64,000 nt of DNA from Edaphobacter sp. (GTDB lineage: Bacteria > Acidobacteriota > Terriglobia > Terriglobales > Acidobacteriaceae), in the NCBI GenBank assembly GCA_025462645.1, contig JAOAPB010000033.1:62001-126000 (forward strand), in the 5' to 3' direction. Shown here piece after piece: positions 28,424 to 37,054 of this stretch. The position numbers were made by a program, and so were the translations under genes. The stretch's first letter is position 1. Each line of letters opens with the position of its first letter. The notes under the pieces are model-generated. The model did not search any database. It saw only the letters and a program-made list of their open reading frames with translations, and had not been told where the DNA came from.

Positions 28424-28839
28424 CCCTGAAAACAAAAAACATTGTTTATTGGACTACGACCGCACTCATAGCGTTTTTTATCGGAAGCGGCGGTGTCGCG
28501 CAGGTGGCCCAATTTAAGGGCAACCCCCATGGCGTCGTGCCTCTCCTTGGCTACCCAATGTATTTCTTTGCCATCCTTGGGTTTTGGAAGATGCTTGGAG
28601 CCATTGCCATACTCGTGCCGCGTTATCCGCGGCTCAAGGAATGGGCGTATGCCGGCATCTTCTTTGATCTGACAGGCGCGGCCGCATCCTGCGCCGCGGT
28701 CGGCGGTTACGGCGCTTATGCCTTCCACGTCCTCGCCCCTCTCATTCTTGCTGGTCTTACTGTGGCATCGTGGGCACTGCGACCCCCAAGCCGTACTATC
28801 GGTATCCTCCTTCCAGCGAAAGACAGCGTACCGGTATAA
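28420..28839 (+). CDS. DoxX-like integral membrane protein
   Basis: A 139-residue protein with four hydrophobic helices, beginning IVYWTTTALIAFFIGSGGVAQV and containing GYPMYFFAILGFWKMLGAIA, a pattern seen in DoxX-like proteins. Reported roles of the family involve membrane redox or quinone-linked processes, which cannot be confirmed here. It is the third gene of the ArsR-SRPBCC-DoxX operon. The divergent Mo-hydroxylase pair could share the regulator. Confidence 0.82.
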   Translation: MTLKTKNIVYWTTTALIAFFIGSGGVAQVAQFKGNPHGVVPLLGYPMYFFAILGFWKMLGAIAILVPRYPRLKEWAYAGIFFDLTGAAASCAAVGGYGAYAFHVLAPLILAGLTVASWALRPPSRTIGILLPAKDSVPV

Positions 28840-29141
28840 ACGCGAGAGCAGCAACACAGTTTAGGTCGTGGAAGTGCGAGGAGGCGGCGACGTTGGGTAC
28901 CGGGCCAGTTTGAAATTTACAGTCCGACTACCACTTGATGTTGTAGGCGTCAGGATTCCACCATCGTTTAGCAGATAGCTATTCCAGCCGTATCCCATGC
29001 CGATCATTACAGGAATGAATACCCCATATCCAATGCGTTTCTCGCACCATTCTTATGACATCCCGCAGCCCGGAATGCCTCGTAGTGTGAGGAAAACCAG
29101 AAATAGCCCAACCACCCACGAAAGCCGCGCGTTGCTCTAGA

Positions 29142-29587
29142 GGCTGTTATGCACTTTGCGAACTGGCCTGCGTTTCAACCATTGTGTCTTTTGCTGTTGA
29201 CGCCAGTTGTTGTCCAATGCCCCTCCGCTCTCCTTTTTTTCCTGTCAAGCCCCTGCAGCAGAAACTAATACGCATCTCCGCACGCAAATCAAACAAAAAC
29301 AAGACCTTAGCCTCCGAAAATAGTCTTCCGCAAAGTGGCATATTAGTTTTACCCAATCGGCTATAGTTAATTAAGAGTCATAAAAAGCCCGGCCAACCCA
29401 CCGGGGCTTTTCTCTTTAATCCAATAAACCTTTTAGAAAGACGACTTTAGCCGTAACCCGTTTATAATGACGAATTTGCAGCGATAGATTCACTTAACTT
29501 GCTGAATTAACATGACTTGCAGTCAAAGTACCCCCCCGGGGGGGAGGGGGTCCTAGGGAAGCAGTGATCCTGGTTCATAACAGGCTC
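29142..29587. mobile_element. MITE-like element with 12-bp terminal inverted repeats and TA duplication
   Basis: The left end GAGGCTGTTATG (29142-29153) and the right end, reverse-complemented as GAGCCTGTTATG (29587-29576), match at 11 of 12 positions. Both are flanked by TA (29140-29141 and 29588-29589), consistent with a target duplication. The 446 bp contain no transposase frame, so the unit would be non-autonomous, possibly derived from an IS5- or IS630-type element. Inside are a terminator-like hairpin and a C7G7 tract. Confidence 0.5.
29382..29411. terminator. Rho-independent-type hairpin inside the MITE-like element
   Basis: AAAAAGCCC (29382-29390) pairs with GGGCTTTT (29404-29411) across a GC-rich loop, followed by TCTCTTT on the plus strand. 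The A-rich 5' arm and T-rich 3' side make it usable in either direction. Confidence 0.55.
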
Positions 29588-29706
29588 TAAGGGCATGCAA
29601 GCCATCCTTTCAGGCCCTCATATGGGATGTAAGCATTTTCAAATTAGCCGGAGGTTGCAGGTTACTCTGAGCGCAGCGAAGATAGGTGCGAGAGTGGGAG
29701 CGATAT

Positions 29707-30162
29707 ATGAAAAGGACCGTCCCGGTGGAATCTGCCTCTGCATTCATCGACGCGAAGATCAACGAGCTTGGAGACTGGCGCGGGAAGATGCTCGCGAAGG
29801 TGCGCGAGATCATCCACAAGGCAGACCCGGAGATCGTCGAAGAACGGAAGTGGGTGAAGCCGACGTCGCCGGGGACTGCCGTCTTCTCCCACGGCGGCAT
29901 CGTTTGCACGGGAGAGACGTACAAGAACGTCGTCAAGATGACATTTGCCAAAGGAGCTGCGTTGAAGGACCCTTCAGGTCTATTCAACTCCAGCCTCGAA
30001 GGAAATGTCAGGCGCGCCATCGACATCCACGAAGGCGACAAGGTTGATGAGGCGGCCTTGAAGGATCTCATCCGCGCCGCAGTGGCGCTCAATCTCGATC
30101 TCAAGGCGAAAGCCAAGAGCAAGACGAAGCCCCGGCGAGCGAGCAGCAAGCGGGCCGACTAG
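29707..30162 (+). CDS. DUF1801 domain protein (YdhG-like)
   Basis: A 151-residue cytosolic protein with the DUF1801 pattern: IDAKINELGDWRGKMLAKVR, a middle WVKPTSPGTAVFSHGGIVCT segment, and YKNVVKMTFAKGAAL. The family is structurally related to frataxin-like/iron chaperone-annotated YdhG proteins, but its function is poorly defined. The basic C-terminal tail is rich in Lys, Ala and Arg (KAKAKSKTKPRRA). ATG 29707 is chosen over the in-frame 29686 because a GGGAG ribosome site precedes it. The gene lies just right of the MITE-like element. Confidence 0.85.
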   Translation: MKRTVPVESASAFIDAKINELGDWRGKMLAKVREIIHKADPEIVEERKWVKPTSPGTAVFSHGGIVCTGETYKNVVKMTFAKGAALKDPSGLFNSSLEGNVRRAIDIHEGDKVDEAALKDLIRAAVALNLDLKAKAKSKTKPRRASSKRAD

Positions 30163-30490
30163 CTTCATCGCAGGTCATGACCATATCTCCTCCCATAGGA
30201 GAAGAGCTTCTTCCACCAGCTCCTCGCCGAGCCGGTTTACGTATCCTGATGTCGTCGCGTAATTCTCATTCAATGAGTGCAATGATCTGTCATCGCTAGT
30301 TGACCTCAGAAAGCCATTTGTCCCACATATTGGCGCGCCGCTGTCATCAACGAGCGCGAAGAGGTGTTTTTAGCCATGAGCCAACTAGGGTCAACGGCGG
30401 CCAAATCGTTTGCGCTACAGCTTAATCGACATATAGCGCGACCAATGCGTCGACGACTTCATCAATAGATAGGGGAGACTATCGAACGCC
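30163..30490. other. Intergenic stretch with a possible minus-strand gene remnant
   Basis: On the minus strand 30175-30369 is open for 64 sense codons and ends GEELVEEALLLWEEIWS before a TGA at 30177-30175. It has a TAA directly upstream and no ATG or good alternative start. The translation is not obviously low-complexity, so it could be the 3' end of a lost gene. I cannot assign it to a family, and chance remains likely. Confidence 0.2.
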
Positions 30491-31393
30491 ATGAGTGACA
30501 ACATCGTTAGTAAACAAAAAACGCATTTGGGATTCATTGGACTTGGATTGATGGGAAGTCGGTTTTTTCGTCGGCTGCACTCTGAGGGATGGAAGATTCA
30601 GGGGTGGAACCGTAGTAAGGATGTCTCCGCTCCACTGAAGAATGATGGCCTCACTATTGCTGTCTCTCTTGGCGATGTAGTACGTAGCTCCGAGGTATTG
30701 CTCTCCTCGCTGGGAAACGATGATGCCGTCAGAGCGGTCTACCTCGGACGAGATGGTGTATTTGCCAATGTTCGGCCCGAAACGATCATTCTTGAGATGA
30801 GTACGATCTCCCCCGAGGTCTCCGGACTCCTTCATGACGAAGCTTTGAAACGTAGTGTGCATCTGATTGATCTCCCTGTCTCTGGATCAACTCCTGCGGT
30901 GGATGCCGGCGTCGTCACTCTCCTTGGCGGAGGTGAGCAAGAAATATTCGACCGCTGTACTCCTATCTTTGAATCAATTGCGAAACAGTGGTATCTCATG
31001 GGACCGGCCACTGCGGGGATCCGTATGAAACTTGTCGTCAATCTCCTGCTTGGCGTGAATATGGAGGCGATCGCAGAGGCCGTCTCTCTCGGTGAGCACC
31101 TCAAACTCGATCGCAATCTGCTTCTTGACGTCCTTTCGAAGACAGCAGTGATCGCTCCCGCGTTTGTAGGGAAGTTCCCAAAGATCAAAGCTGGAGATTA
31201 TTCTCCGCAGTTCCCGCTGCACTTGATGGCTAAAGATATGGACCTCGTTCACAGTGCGGCAACAAAAGCCGGTGCGGAACTGCCTGCAGCATCGGCGACA
31301 CGAACCGTCCTCGAGGATGCCAGCGCCACGGCTGGCGATCTCGACCTCTCGGCGGTGACTCCTTATGTCCTCAGGCTAGCTGAGACCAGATAA
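30491..31393 (+). CDS. NAD(P)-dependent beta-hydroxyacid dehydrogenase (3-hydroxyisobutyrate dehydrogenase family)
   Basis: A two-domain oxidoreductase of the 6-phosphogluconate/3-hydroxyisobutyrate dehydrogenase superfamily. The Rossmann motif GFIGLGLMGS is at about residues 14-23. The substrate-binding sequence DLPVSGSTPAVDAGVVTLLG and the catalytic Lys (about residue 180, in MKLVVNLLLGVNMEAIAE) are intact. The substrate could be a small beta-hydroxy acid, glyoxylate/succinic semialdehyde-type, or an imine, which sequence alone does not settle. It is a single gene with about 330 nt upstream. Confidence 0.87.
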   Translation: MSDNIVSKQKTHLGFIGLGLMGSRFFRRLHSEGWKIQGWNRSKDVSAPLKNDGLTIAVSLGDVVRSSEVLLSSLGNDDAVRAVYLGRDGVFANVRPETIILEMSTISPEVSGLLHDEALKRSVHLIDLPVSGSTPAVDAGVVTLLGGGEQEIFDRCTPIFESIAKQWYLMGPATAGIRMKLVVNLLLGVNMEAIAEAVSLGEHLKLDRNLLLDVLSKTAVIAPAFVGKFPKIKAGDYSPQFPLHLMAKDMDLVHSAATKAGAELPAASATRTVLEDASATAGDLDLSAVTPYVLRLAETR

Positions 31394-31629
31394 CTCCGAT
31401 CGTCTAGCCCGCACAGCTATCATTTCGGAACACCATTCAGTCGTCCAAATGCCGCGTGACGCAAGCCGAAAGACAGTGGGGCGGAAGAGCAGGCGCTGAC
31501 ATTTCTATCCCCATCAGTGCGCCCACCGCTTGTAGCGGGTGCGGGCCAAATTGACATCAATCCATGTGCATCTTGTCCACGCAAAAGGAAAGCGGCGCAA
31601 AGATTCGTCCAGCCAGGATAGAACCGTGT

Positions 31630-33158
31630 CTAAAAAGACACCTCATAAAATAAAGGTGTGACATTCACTCGATCGGTAAATCGCTTCCACTCGGTGGTTG
31701 TCACCCGGTCTGGCTTGAGTTTGCTGAGATCGGCTGATTTTTTTGCGATATCGTCGATCCGGAGTATCCGTCCGTCAGTCTTGTCTTTCAGCCTGTCAAC
31801 AAGGTCGGGCAGCGGCATGCGTCCCCACCGTTTAATTATGGCCATGGCATGGTCCACAGGAATCATGGCGATCAGATCGTTGTGAACCATTAGTTCCAGG
31901 CCCTTCTCCTTCAGGGTTGCATTATGGCTCCCGTGGTGACCGACCTTATAGAAGATGGTACGGGCCAGAAGGTCCGGGCCTGTAACCGTTGACCTCCTGC
32001 CGGAATTTGTATCGTCTATCTTCCACTTCAAGTCTTGCCAGCTTAGCCAATTGCCCGCCTGGGCATCTCCGGGAAAGAGAAGTACCTCACCGGATGCCAC
32101 TATCTCAATGGCGAGGACGAGACTTGTGTTGTTTGTCGCTGAATCGAGCTGAAGTGCCAGAGTTTCCGACGCGTCCATCCATGTAGCATCGATTCTTCGC
32201 CAGGACTGATCGCGAATATCCTTTTTCGAATCCTCATCGACGATGCTGCCATCCGCGGATTCTCCGAAATAGTGTTTCTCGAAGAAAGGAACGTGCGCGG
32301 CGCGCTCCAATGGGATAGTGAACCGATCTTCGAAGGGCTCCTCAATCAGATCCTCGTTCTCGGGAACGTCTTCGAGGTTCATCGAACGTTGTCCTCGGGT
32401 GAGGGAAGTGACTAAAAGGGACTGTATCCCACCTGATCCCGCATCGAGACCATATCCTTCACCTTTCCCAGGGGCAGACTTCTTAATTAGCTTTTCATCT
32501 TTGGTGGTCCCAGCACCCAAAAGCGGAAGCCGGGAAGTTGTGGGAGAACGATGGGAGGTTCGCCAGGTTGGCAGTAGCGGGGGCGACTTCCAGAGAGGTT
32601 TTTGGCATAGTTCATCGCATCTGAAGTTGAACCTGCCTTCGCTCCCATAAAGTCTATGAGACTATTGATGCGCTGGGCCTTAGCAACATTACCGCTGAGA
32701 GCCAGATGGTTGACCGCCATTCTAAGAGCGTTCTCGGCCCTACGCCGTTCCGTTCGTAGTTTGGTCGCGAGTTGGTCCTTCGGATCTTCCGTCCAGGCTA
32801 CCCAAACATCATTGACCGTTACTTTGTCGAATAAATTCTTGGCTTGGTTGAAACCGGAGACATGATCCATGTGCTCATGCGTGATTACCAGCAGATCGAT
32901 TTGGTTGTTCGTCTGGAGGATGATGTCATTGACAACATCGTTCATTCGTTTTTGAGCATCGGAGGTGCCGACAATGACCCCACAATCGATTAGCATATGG
33001 AACCGCTTGTCCTTCTCCGTGGGCAGGGTAATCAGGAAACAGTCACCGAGTCCCTGACGATACATGCGGACGCTTACTCCAGCACGATCAGGGGTCTTTA
33101 CATTGCGAGATTCTCGGGTTGGGGCTGTCTTTGCGGTTGCTTTTTTGCGTGCCATCAT
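31630..33158 (-). CDS. ComEC/Rec2-like metallo-beta-lactamase-fold protein, interrupted by a 1-nt frameshift
   Basis: The N-terminal frame (33158 down to 32487) holds GLGDCFLITLP, the metal motif HxHxDH as THEHMDH at residues 93-99, and ends in FRFWVLGPPKMKS. The C-terminal frame (32520 to 31630) resumes as KDEKLIKKSAPGKGEGYGLD and carries LLFPGDAQAGNW and KVGHHGSHNATLKEKG, the later ligands typical of ComEC-like MBL hydrolases. Adding one A to the AAA at 32502-32500 (minus strand) joins them into one protein of about 509 residues. There is no signal peptide. It starts 12 nt after the fusion protease stop, so they form an operon. Either the sequence has an indel error or the gene is disrupted. 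Confidence 0.78.
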
Positions 33159-33170
33159 GGATCGCTCCGG

Positions 33171-36100
33171 TTAGAGGCTGCGGTGAAGCATGGCAAATGG
33201 TTCACGATCGGCGTTTGGATCGAAGTACGGCTGACCGTTGTCGGCCATGCTTCGCATGAAACTGCGTTCAGCTTCGATCCGGCCTTCGTTGTTCACCCTT
33301 TTTCTTATGGCATAACGAATGCGTTCGTTCTGGAGATCGATCAGCAAGGTGCATCCGCCGCGATGAGTGGTTTGTTCTCCGGTCTCCACGTCCGTTACGA
33401 CGATTCGTTGGACTGCCTCAATCACCAGATCCGTTAGCTCTTGTCCTCGGCTGCCAATGCGTCGAGCAGGTCGGACAGAATGGATCTGCGCGATCGGATC
33501 ACCGTCGTCGGAGGCAGGGATTCCCTGCGGCACATCGTCATCTTTTTTGAGATAGACCCCGAGATCGGCGCCGAGCAGCTTCGCTTCCTCCTGGGTCAAG
33601 TGGTGTTTGAGCCAGATCCATAGCTTGGCCCCGTTAGACCTTGAAACTTGATAAGCTCTTTTGCGATCAGCTGTTAGATTCCAAGAGAGATCGAGCGAAC
33701 CAATCATCTGATGGAACTGCTTTGGGTTGAAGTTGAATGTTGGTGGTTGCCAGCGAAGGTTCTCCTCAGACAGATTGCGCACGCCACTCGGAAAGATTCC
33801 GCGGGCGCGAAAGCCGGAGATGAAAGCGGTCCGGGAGTTGATGCCATCGAAGGGTTCGACATCGAGATCGGCGGTGATAAGGGCGCGGAGAAAATCGCCG
33901 AACGTAAGATCGACAGGTGGGCAGTAGTCGAGAGCTCGAATACATGTTGTCAGTACGTGCGAAGCAGTAAGAGAGGCTTCATCGGCTAACCGGTTTGTCA
34001 GATCGACTGAGATATCGCCCGGTGGGAGAACTCCTGTGCCGCCAGTGGCAAGGCGCTTCAGATCGGAGGTCCGCGCCTCATACATCTCAAGGAAAGCCTG
34101 GAAGACCGCAGCAAGTAAAACAGCTCCGCGATCATAGGCTTCCGTGGCTGAGGCATAATCATTCGGTGTGGGTGTCGTTCCTAACGCACTTCTTAAAGCC
34201 CTCGAACCGCTCGATGCTTGACCAAATTGTTGCGCTAAATCGGCGAGCAGATTGTTATTCCTAAGATCGCCTCGCGTCCTGGCAATGGTGTGTTTCAGTG
34301 CTGCCGGAATGGTGAAGTGCTGAAAAAGAGCGACCATATCGGCGAAGGCTTCATGAAACGCTGCTACATCAAGATTCGTCTGGTATTGATAATAGCGATG
34401 GACCCCGTCGAGAAGCGCATGAGTTGTCTCGTGTGCGACGACATCATGCGACAGACAGTTGAAGATGAGTCCGCCGGGAAGGTTATCGCCGGCGTTGTCG
34501 GTATTGGCCTGGAAGTACCCGAACAGAAGAGACTTCTTTGGGGGACTGTAATAGGCGTTTGCTTCTCTCAGCGCATGGGGGTAGATCCTTAGTCGTTGGA
34601 CATAGGAGTGTTGAAATTGACCATCTACACTCCTTGAGAGTTGGGGAGCCCAGAGGGCTCTTCGTCCAAGGGCTTGCTCGAAGCGCCCGATCGTTGTCAT
34701 CGCGACCGCATAGACCATCTGTTGATGAAACTGCGGTACACCTTCCGACGGGTCGAGTCCGTCCGATGCAAGGATGCTGGGATGATTGAGGTCAATGGGC
34801 GCATAGGCGACGTTCGATGAAGGGTCAACGTCGATGACCTCCAGATATTCCCCGATCGGTCCGGGCTCCAGGGTCGTCTCCCATGGAACTTCCAGCGTCG
34901 TTTGGTTAAGGGATTCTGTATCCAAACGAAGTCCGAGAACGGGATCGAAGGCGAAGACACGCAACTGTCGAACAAGAGGGGTTGGAATGATCGGTGTTTC
35001 ACCGTGTACTGTCGTAGTAGATGAGGCAGTTGGCGCCATCGGGCGCCGTGAGCGAATTTTGGTGCTGAGCACATCTCTAAGCGCCTTCGAGGTGGTCGAG
35101 TGGTCGAGCAGGGCTTCGACCAATTGCGCCCGGAATGCATCGGATACATCAGGCCCAGGATTGTCAGGATCGACACCGGCCTCTGCAAGCATGTTTTGAA
35201 TCTCCCCGTTCCGCGAGAAGATTTGAGCAGCTTCAAGGTGAAGCATCTGCTGACTGATCGTCGGCTTTGCCGCTCCGAAGATGACTCCGAGAACCGGATC
35301 CAATATCGGAATCCCGATGGAATCCTGGGGAAGCCGAGTCAACGCTGCGCTTTGAGCGCAGGCTTGATCCATCGCGAGATGAGCTCGTAGTGCCCCTCGA
35401 CCAAAGTGTTCCCGATTCGAATTGTCGGCGGTGTCGAATAAAGCTTTGCGAACAGCTTCGACTCGCATCCATGCTTCCGGGAGCTTCTGCAAATCCGTAC
35501 TGTGGGCCTGGATCCAGCAGGCGGCCGCGGATGCAATTTGTGGAGTCGCTGCAGATGTTCCAGCGCCGTCAAAGTCGATGTTTCCCGTACACGCGTACCT
35601 TGCCCATGCTGTGTTCGGAGTGTAGGCAGCCAGTGCGGTATCCATCTTGCTGTCCGGTCCATACGATCCACCCATCTTGCGCGGATCACCAAAATCCGCG
35701 TAAGGCTTACCGTCGGACATGACTCCGCATGCGGCGATTACACGCCGAAAGCGCGCCGGATAGACGATGAAACGAGGAACGCGGAACTTGAACGGTCCGT
35801 AGTTGTTGCCTGCTGCGGTCACGAGCGTGATTCCCGCCGCATAGGCTTCATTGACCATATCGGCCCAGACTTGGGAAGGAACGCCCCCCATACTCATGGA
35901 GAGCACATCCACCTTGTTGCTGATGGCGTACTCCAGACCTCTAGCAATCGAACTGTTGGTAAATAGGACGACAGAGTTAGCGACTCGAACAGGGATTACC
36001 CTCGCAAATGGCGCACCACCGACGAGGTCTTTCGGACTTCCGAAAGGAGAGCCATCAAAGAGGCCTCCGGCGAGAATGCTCAGTGTACCCGTGCCATGCC

Positions 36101-36734
36101 CCGGGTTGTTGGGAAATCCATCGTTGTATGGATCACTGGCATCATTTGGATCGGGATCACCTTCTACGAAGGAACGTTGGAAGCCATAATCGAGATGTGG
36201 TGGGAGTACTGAGTGACCTTTGCGGTATCCCGTGTCCAAGTGGGCAATCGTAATAGGATACTTGGGCTGCCCGACGGAGGAGCGGGCATTCGCCAAGCCA
36301 GAATGACTAGAGTCCTGAAACCATCGCCAGTCGAATGGATTGGGGGACGGAAATCCCTTGTTCGGTGGATCCGGTTTGTCGCAAGAGTCTTTTGCTGAGG
36401 TCGCGCGATAGCTCTTCGCGGCGGCAGTATCCATTGTCTCGTATGTCCACTGTTGCTCAATGTCAGGCTCTGCAAATTCGACTGCTGGAGCGCCGGCAAA
36501 CCCGAATCCTCCGGAGACTAACTTGTGGCATACATCCCAGGCATCGGTCTCCTGTGCTGTTTCCGGCACTGTCGCGATGTGCCACTCTGAAGTCTTCCCC
36601 ATCCTGAGGGAGGCGGCTCGATGCCGATCAGAAAAGAGTGGCTCTAAGCGAAAGGGCAGTTTTTCAATCGTAAAGCCCGTGCCCGGTGTTACAGGCTTGG
36701 CCTTCACGAGAAGACGCGGCGTTCTTGTAACCAT
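33171..36734 (-). CDS. Fusion of subtilisin (S8) protease and thermolysin-like zinc protease, apparently cytosolic
   Basis: A 1187-residue protein with two complete protease sites. An N-terminal region (1 to about 150) may be a prodomain or sensor. The subtilisin domain has Asp167 (AHLDTGY), His213 (GHGTGTLS), oxyanion Asn310 (AAGNN) and Ser394 (GAGTSAATP). A helical linker (about 420-570) follows. A gluzincin domain has HETTH at 768-772 and the third ligand Glu795 in FHEAFADMVALF. The last 190 residues contain no motif I recognise. No signal peptide or membrane segment is visible. AAGGAGAT stands nine bases before ATG 36734. The downstream MBL gene is 12 nt away. The fusion is unusual; the substrate and role are unknown, and an intracellular defence or regulated-proteolysis role is inference. 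Confidence 0.85.
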   Translation of the reverse strand: MVTRTPRLLVKAKPVTPGTGFTIEKLPFRLEPLFSDRHRAASLRMGKTSEWHIATVPETAQETDAWDVCHKLVSGGFGFAGAPAVEFAEPDIEQQWTYETMDTAAAKSYRATSAKDSCDKPDPPNKGFPSPNPFDWRWFQDSSHSGLANARSSVGQPKYPITIAHLDTGYRKGHSVLPPHLDYGFQRSFVEGDPDPNDASDPYNDGFPNNPGHGTGTLSILAGGLFDGSPFGSPKDLVGGAPFARVIPVRVANSVVLFTNSSIARGLEYAISNKVDVLSMSMGGVPSQVWADMVNEAYAAGITLVTAAGNNYGPFKFRVPRFIVYPARFRRVIAACGVMSDGKPYADFGDPRKMGGSYGPDSKMDTALAAYTPNTAWARYACTGNIDFDGAGTSAATPQIASAAACWIQAHSTDLQKLPEAWMRVEAVRKALFDTADNSNREHFGRGALRAHLAMDQACAQSAALTRLPQDSIGIPILDPVLGVIFGAAKPTISQQMLHLEAAQIFSRNGEIQNMLAEAGVDPDNPGPDVSDAFRAQLVEALLDHSTTSKALRDVLSTKIRSRRPMAPTASSTTTVHGETPIIPTPLVRQLRVFAFDPVLGLRLDTESLNQTTLEVPWETTLEPGPIGEYLEVIDVDPSSNVAYAPIDLNHPSILASDGLDPSEGVPQFHQQMVYAVAMTTIGRFEQALGRRALWAPQLSRSVDGQFQHSYVQRLRIYPHALREANAYYSPPKKSLLFGYFQANTDNAGDNLPGGLIFNCLSHDVVAHETTHALLDGVHRYYQYQTNLDVAAFHEAFADMVALFQHFTIPAALKHTIARTRGDLRNNNLLADLAQQFGQASSGSRALRSALGTTPTPNDYASATEAYDRGAVLLAAVFQAFLEMYEARTSDLKRLATGGTGVLPPGDISVDLTNRLADEASLTASHVLTTCIRALDYCPPVDLTFGDFLRALITADLDVEPFDGINSRTAFISGFRARGIFPSGVRNLSEENLRWQPPTFNFNPKQFHQMIGSLDLSWNLTADRKRAYQVSRSNGAKLWIWLKHHLTQEEAKLLGADLGVYLKKDDDVPQGIPASDDGDPIAQIHSVRPARRIGSRGQELTDLVIEAVQRIVVTDVETGEQTTHRGGCTLLIDLQNERIRYAIRKRVNNEGRIEAERSFMRSMADNGQPYFDPNADREPFAMLHRSL

Positions 36735-37054
36735 GGAAACTTATCTCCTTGGCTCAGGTCCGGAATCAGATGCGATCGGAGGCCCAGCGTAACACAGGAG
36801 TTGTGAATGCAAAGAGAAATAGAGTGACTTGAGTGGCCGAGGAGTCTGTATAGCAGAATAATGTGAAGGATCCTGTTGCGGCCTAGGATTGCGTACTGTT
36901 GGTTAGGTTGATGAAGTTGGAGGGAATCTAAAACAGGAAGACTTGCGGGCGTAAGACCGCGATAAAACGCAGCAAATCATCCATGAACGGTCGAGAAGGC
37001 TGACAAATACCAAACCAATAGCTAGCTATGGATTCCAAAGTGATCACGTACTCG
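36735..37054. other. Intergenic stretch upstream of the fusion protease gene
   Basis: Apart from the ribosome site of the protease gene at its left end, I see no gene, repeat or clear promoter pair. It lies between two minus-strand genes, so it should hold the protease cassette's promoter and the terminator of the tartrate-dehydrogenase-like gene. Confidence 0.35.

Larger units (their letters stand above)
28861..29605 (-). pseudogene. Remnant of a small membrane-protein gene split by a MITE-like insertion
   Basis: If the segment 29142-29587 and one copy of the flanking TA are removed, a minus-strand frame joins up: ATG at 29605, MACMPLEQRAAFVGGWAISL, then a hydrophobic stretch to GIPGCGMS, an in-frame stop at 29053-29055, and the same frame continuing as RIGYGVFIPVMIGMGYGW and onward to a stop at 28861. 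The frame has the look of a short membrane protein but matches no family I recognise. With both an insertion and an internal stop it would not be functional. The ORF is short, so chance continuity is possible. Confidence 0.35.

Noticed and set aside
29531..29550. C7G7-type tract as a G-quadruplex or regulatory site
   Set aside because: It lies inside the MITE-like element and away from any gene start; no arrangement of four G-tracts with short loops is clear.
32487..32520. Programmed -1 frameshifting in the MBL gene
   Set aside because: No X XXY YYZ heptamer, upstream Shine-Dalgarno or downstream stem was evident at the join.
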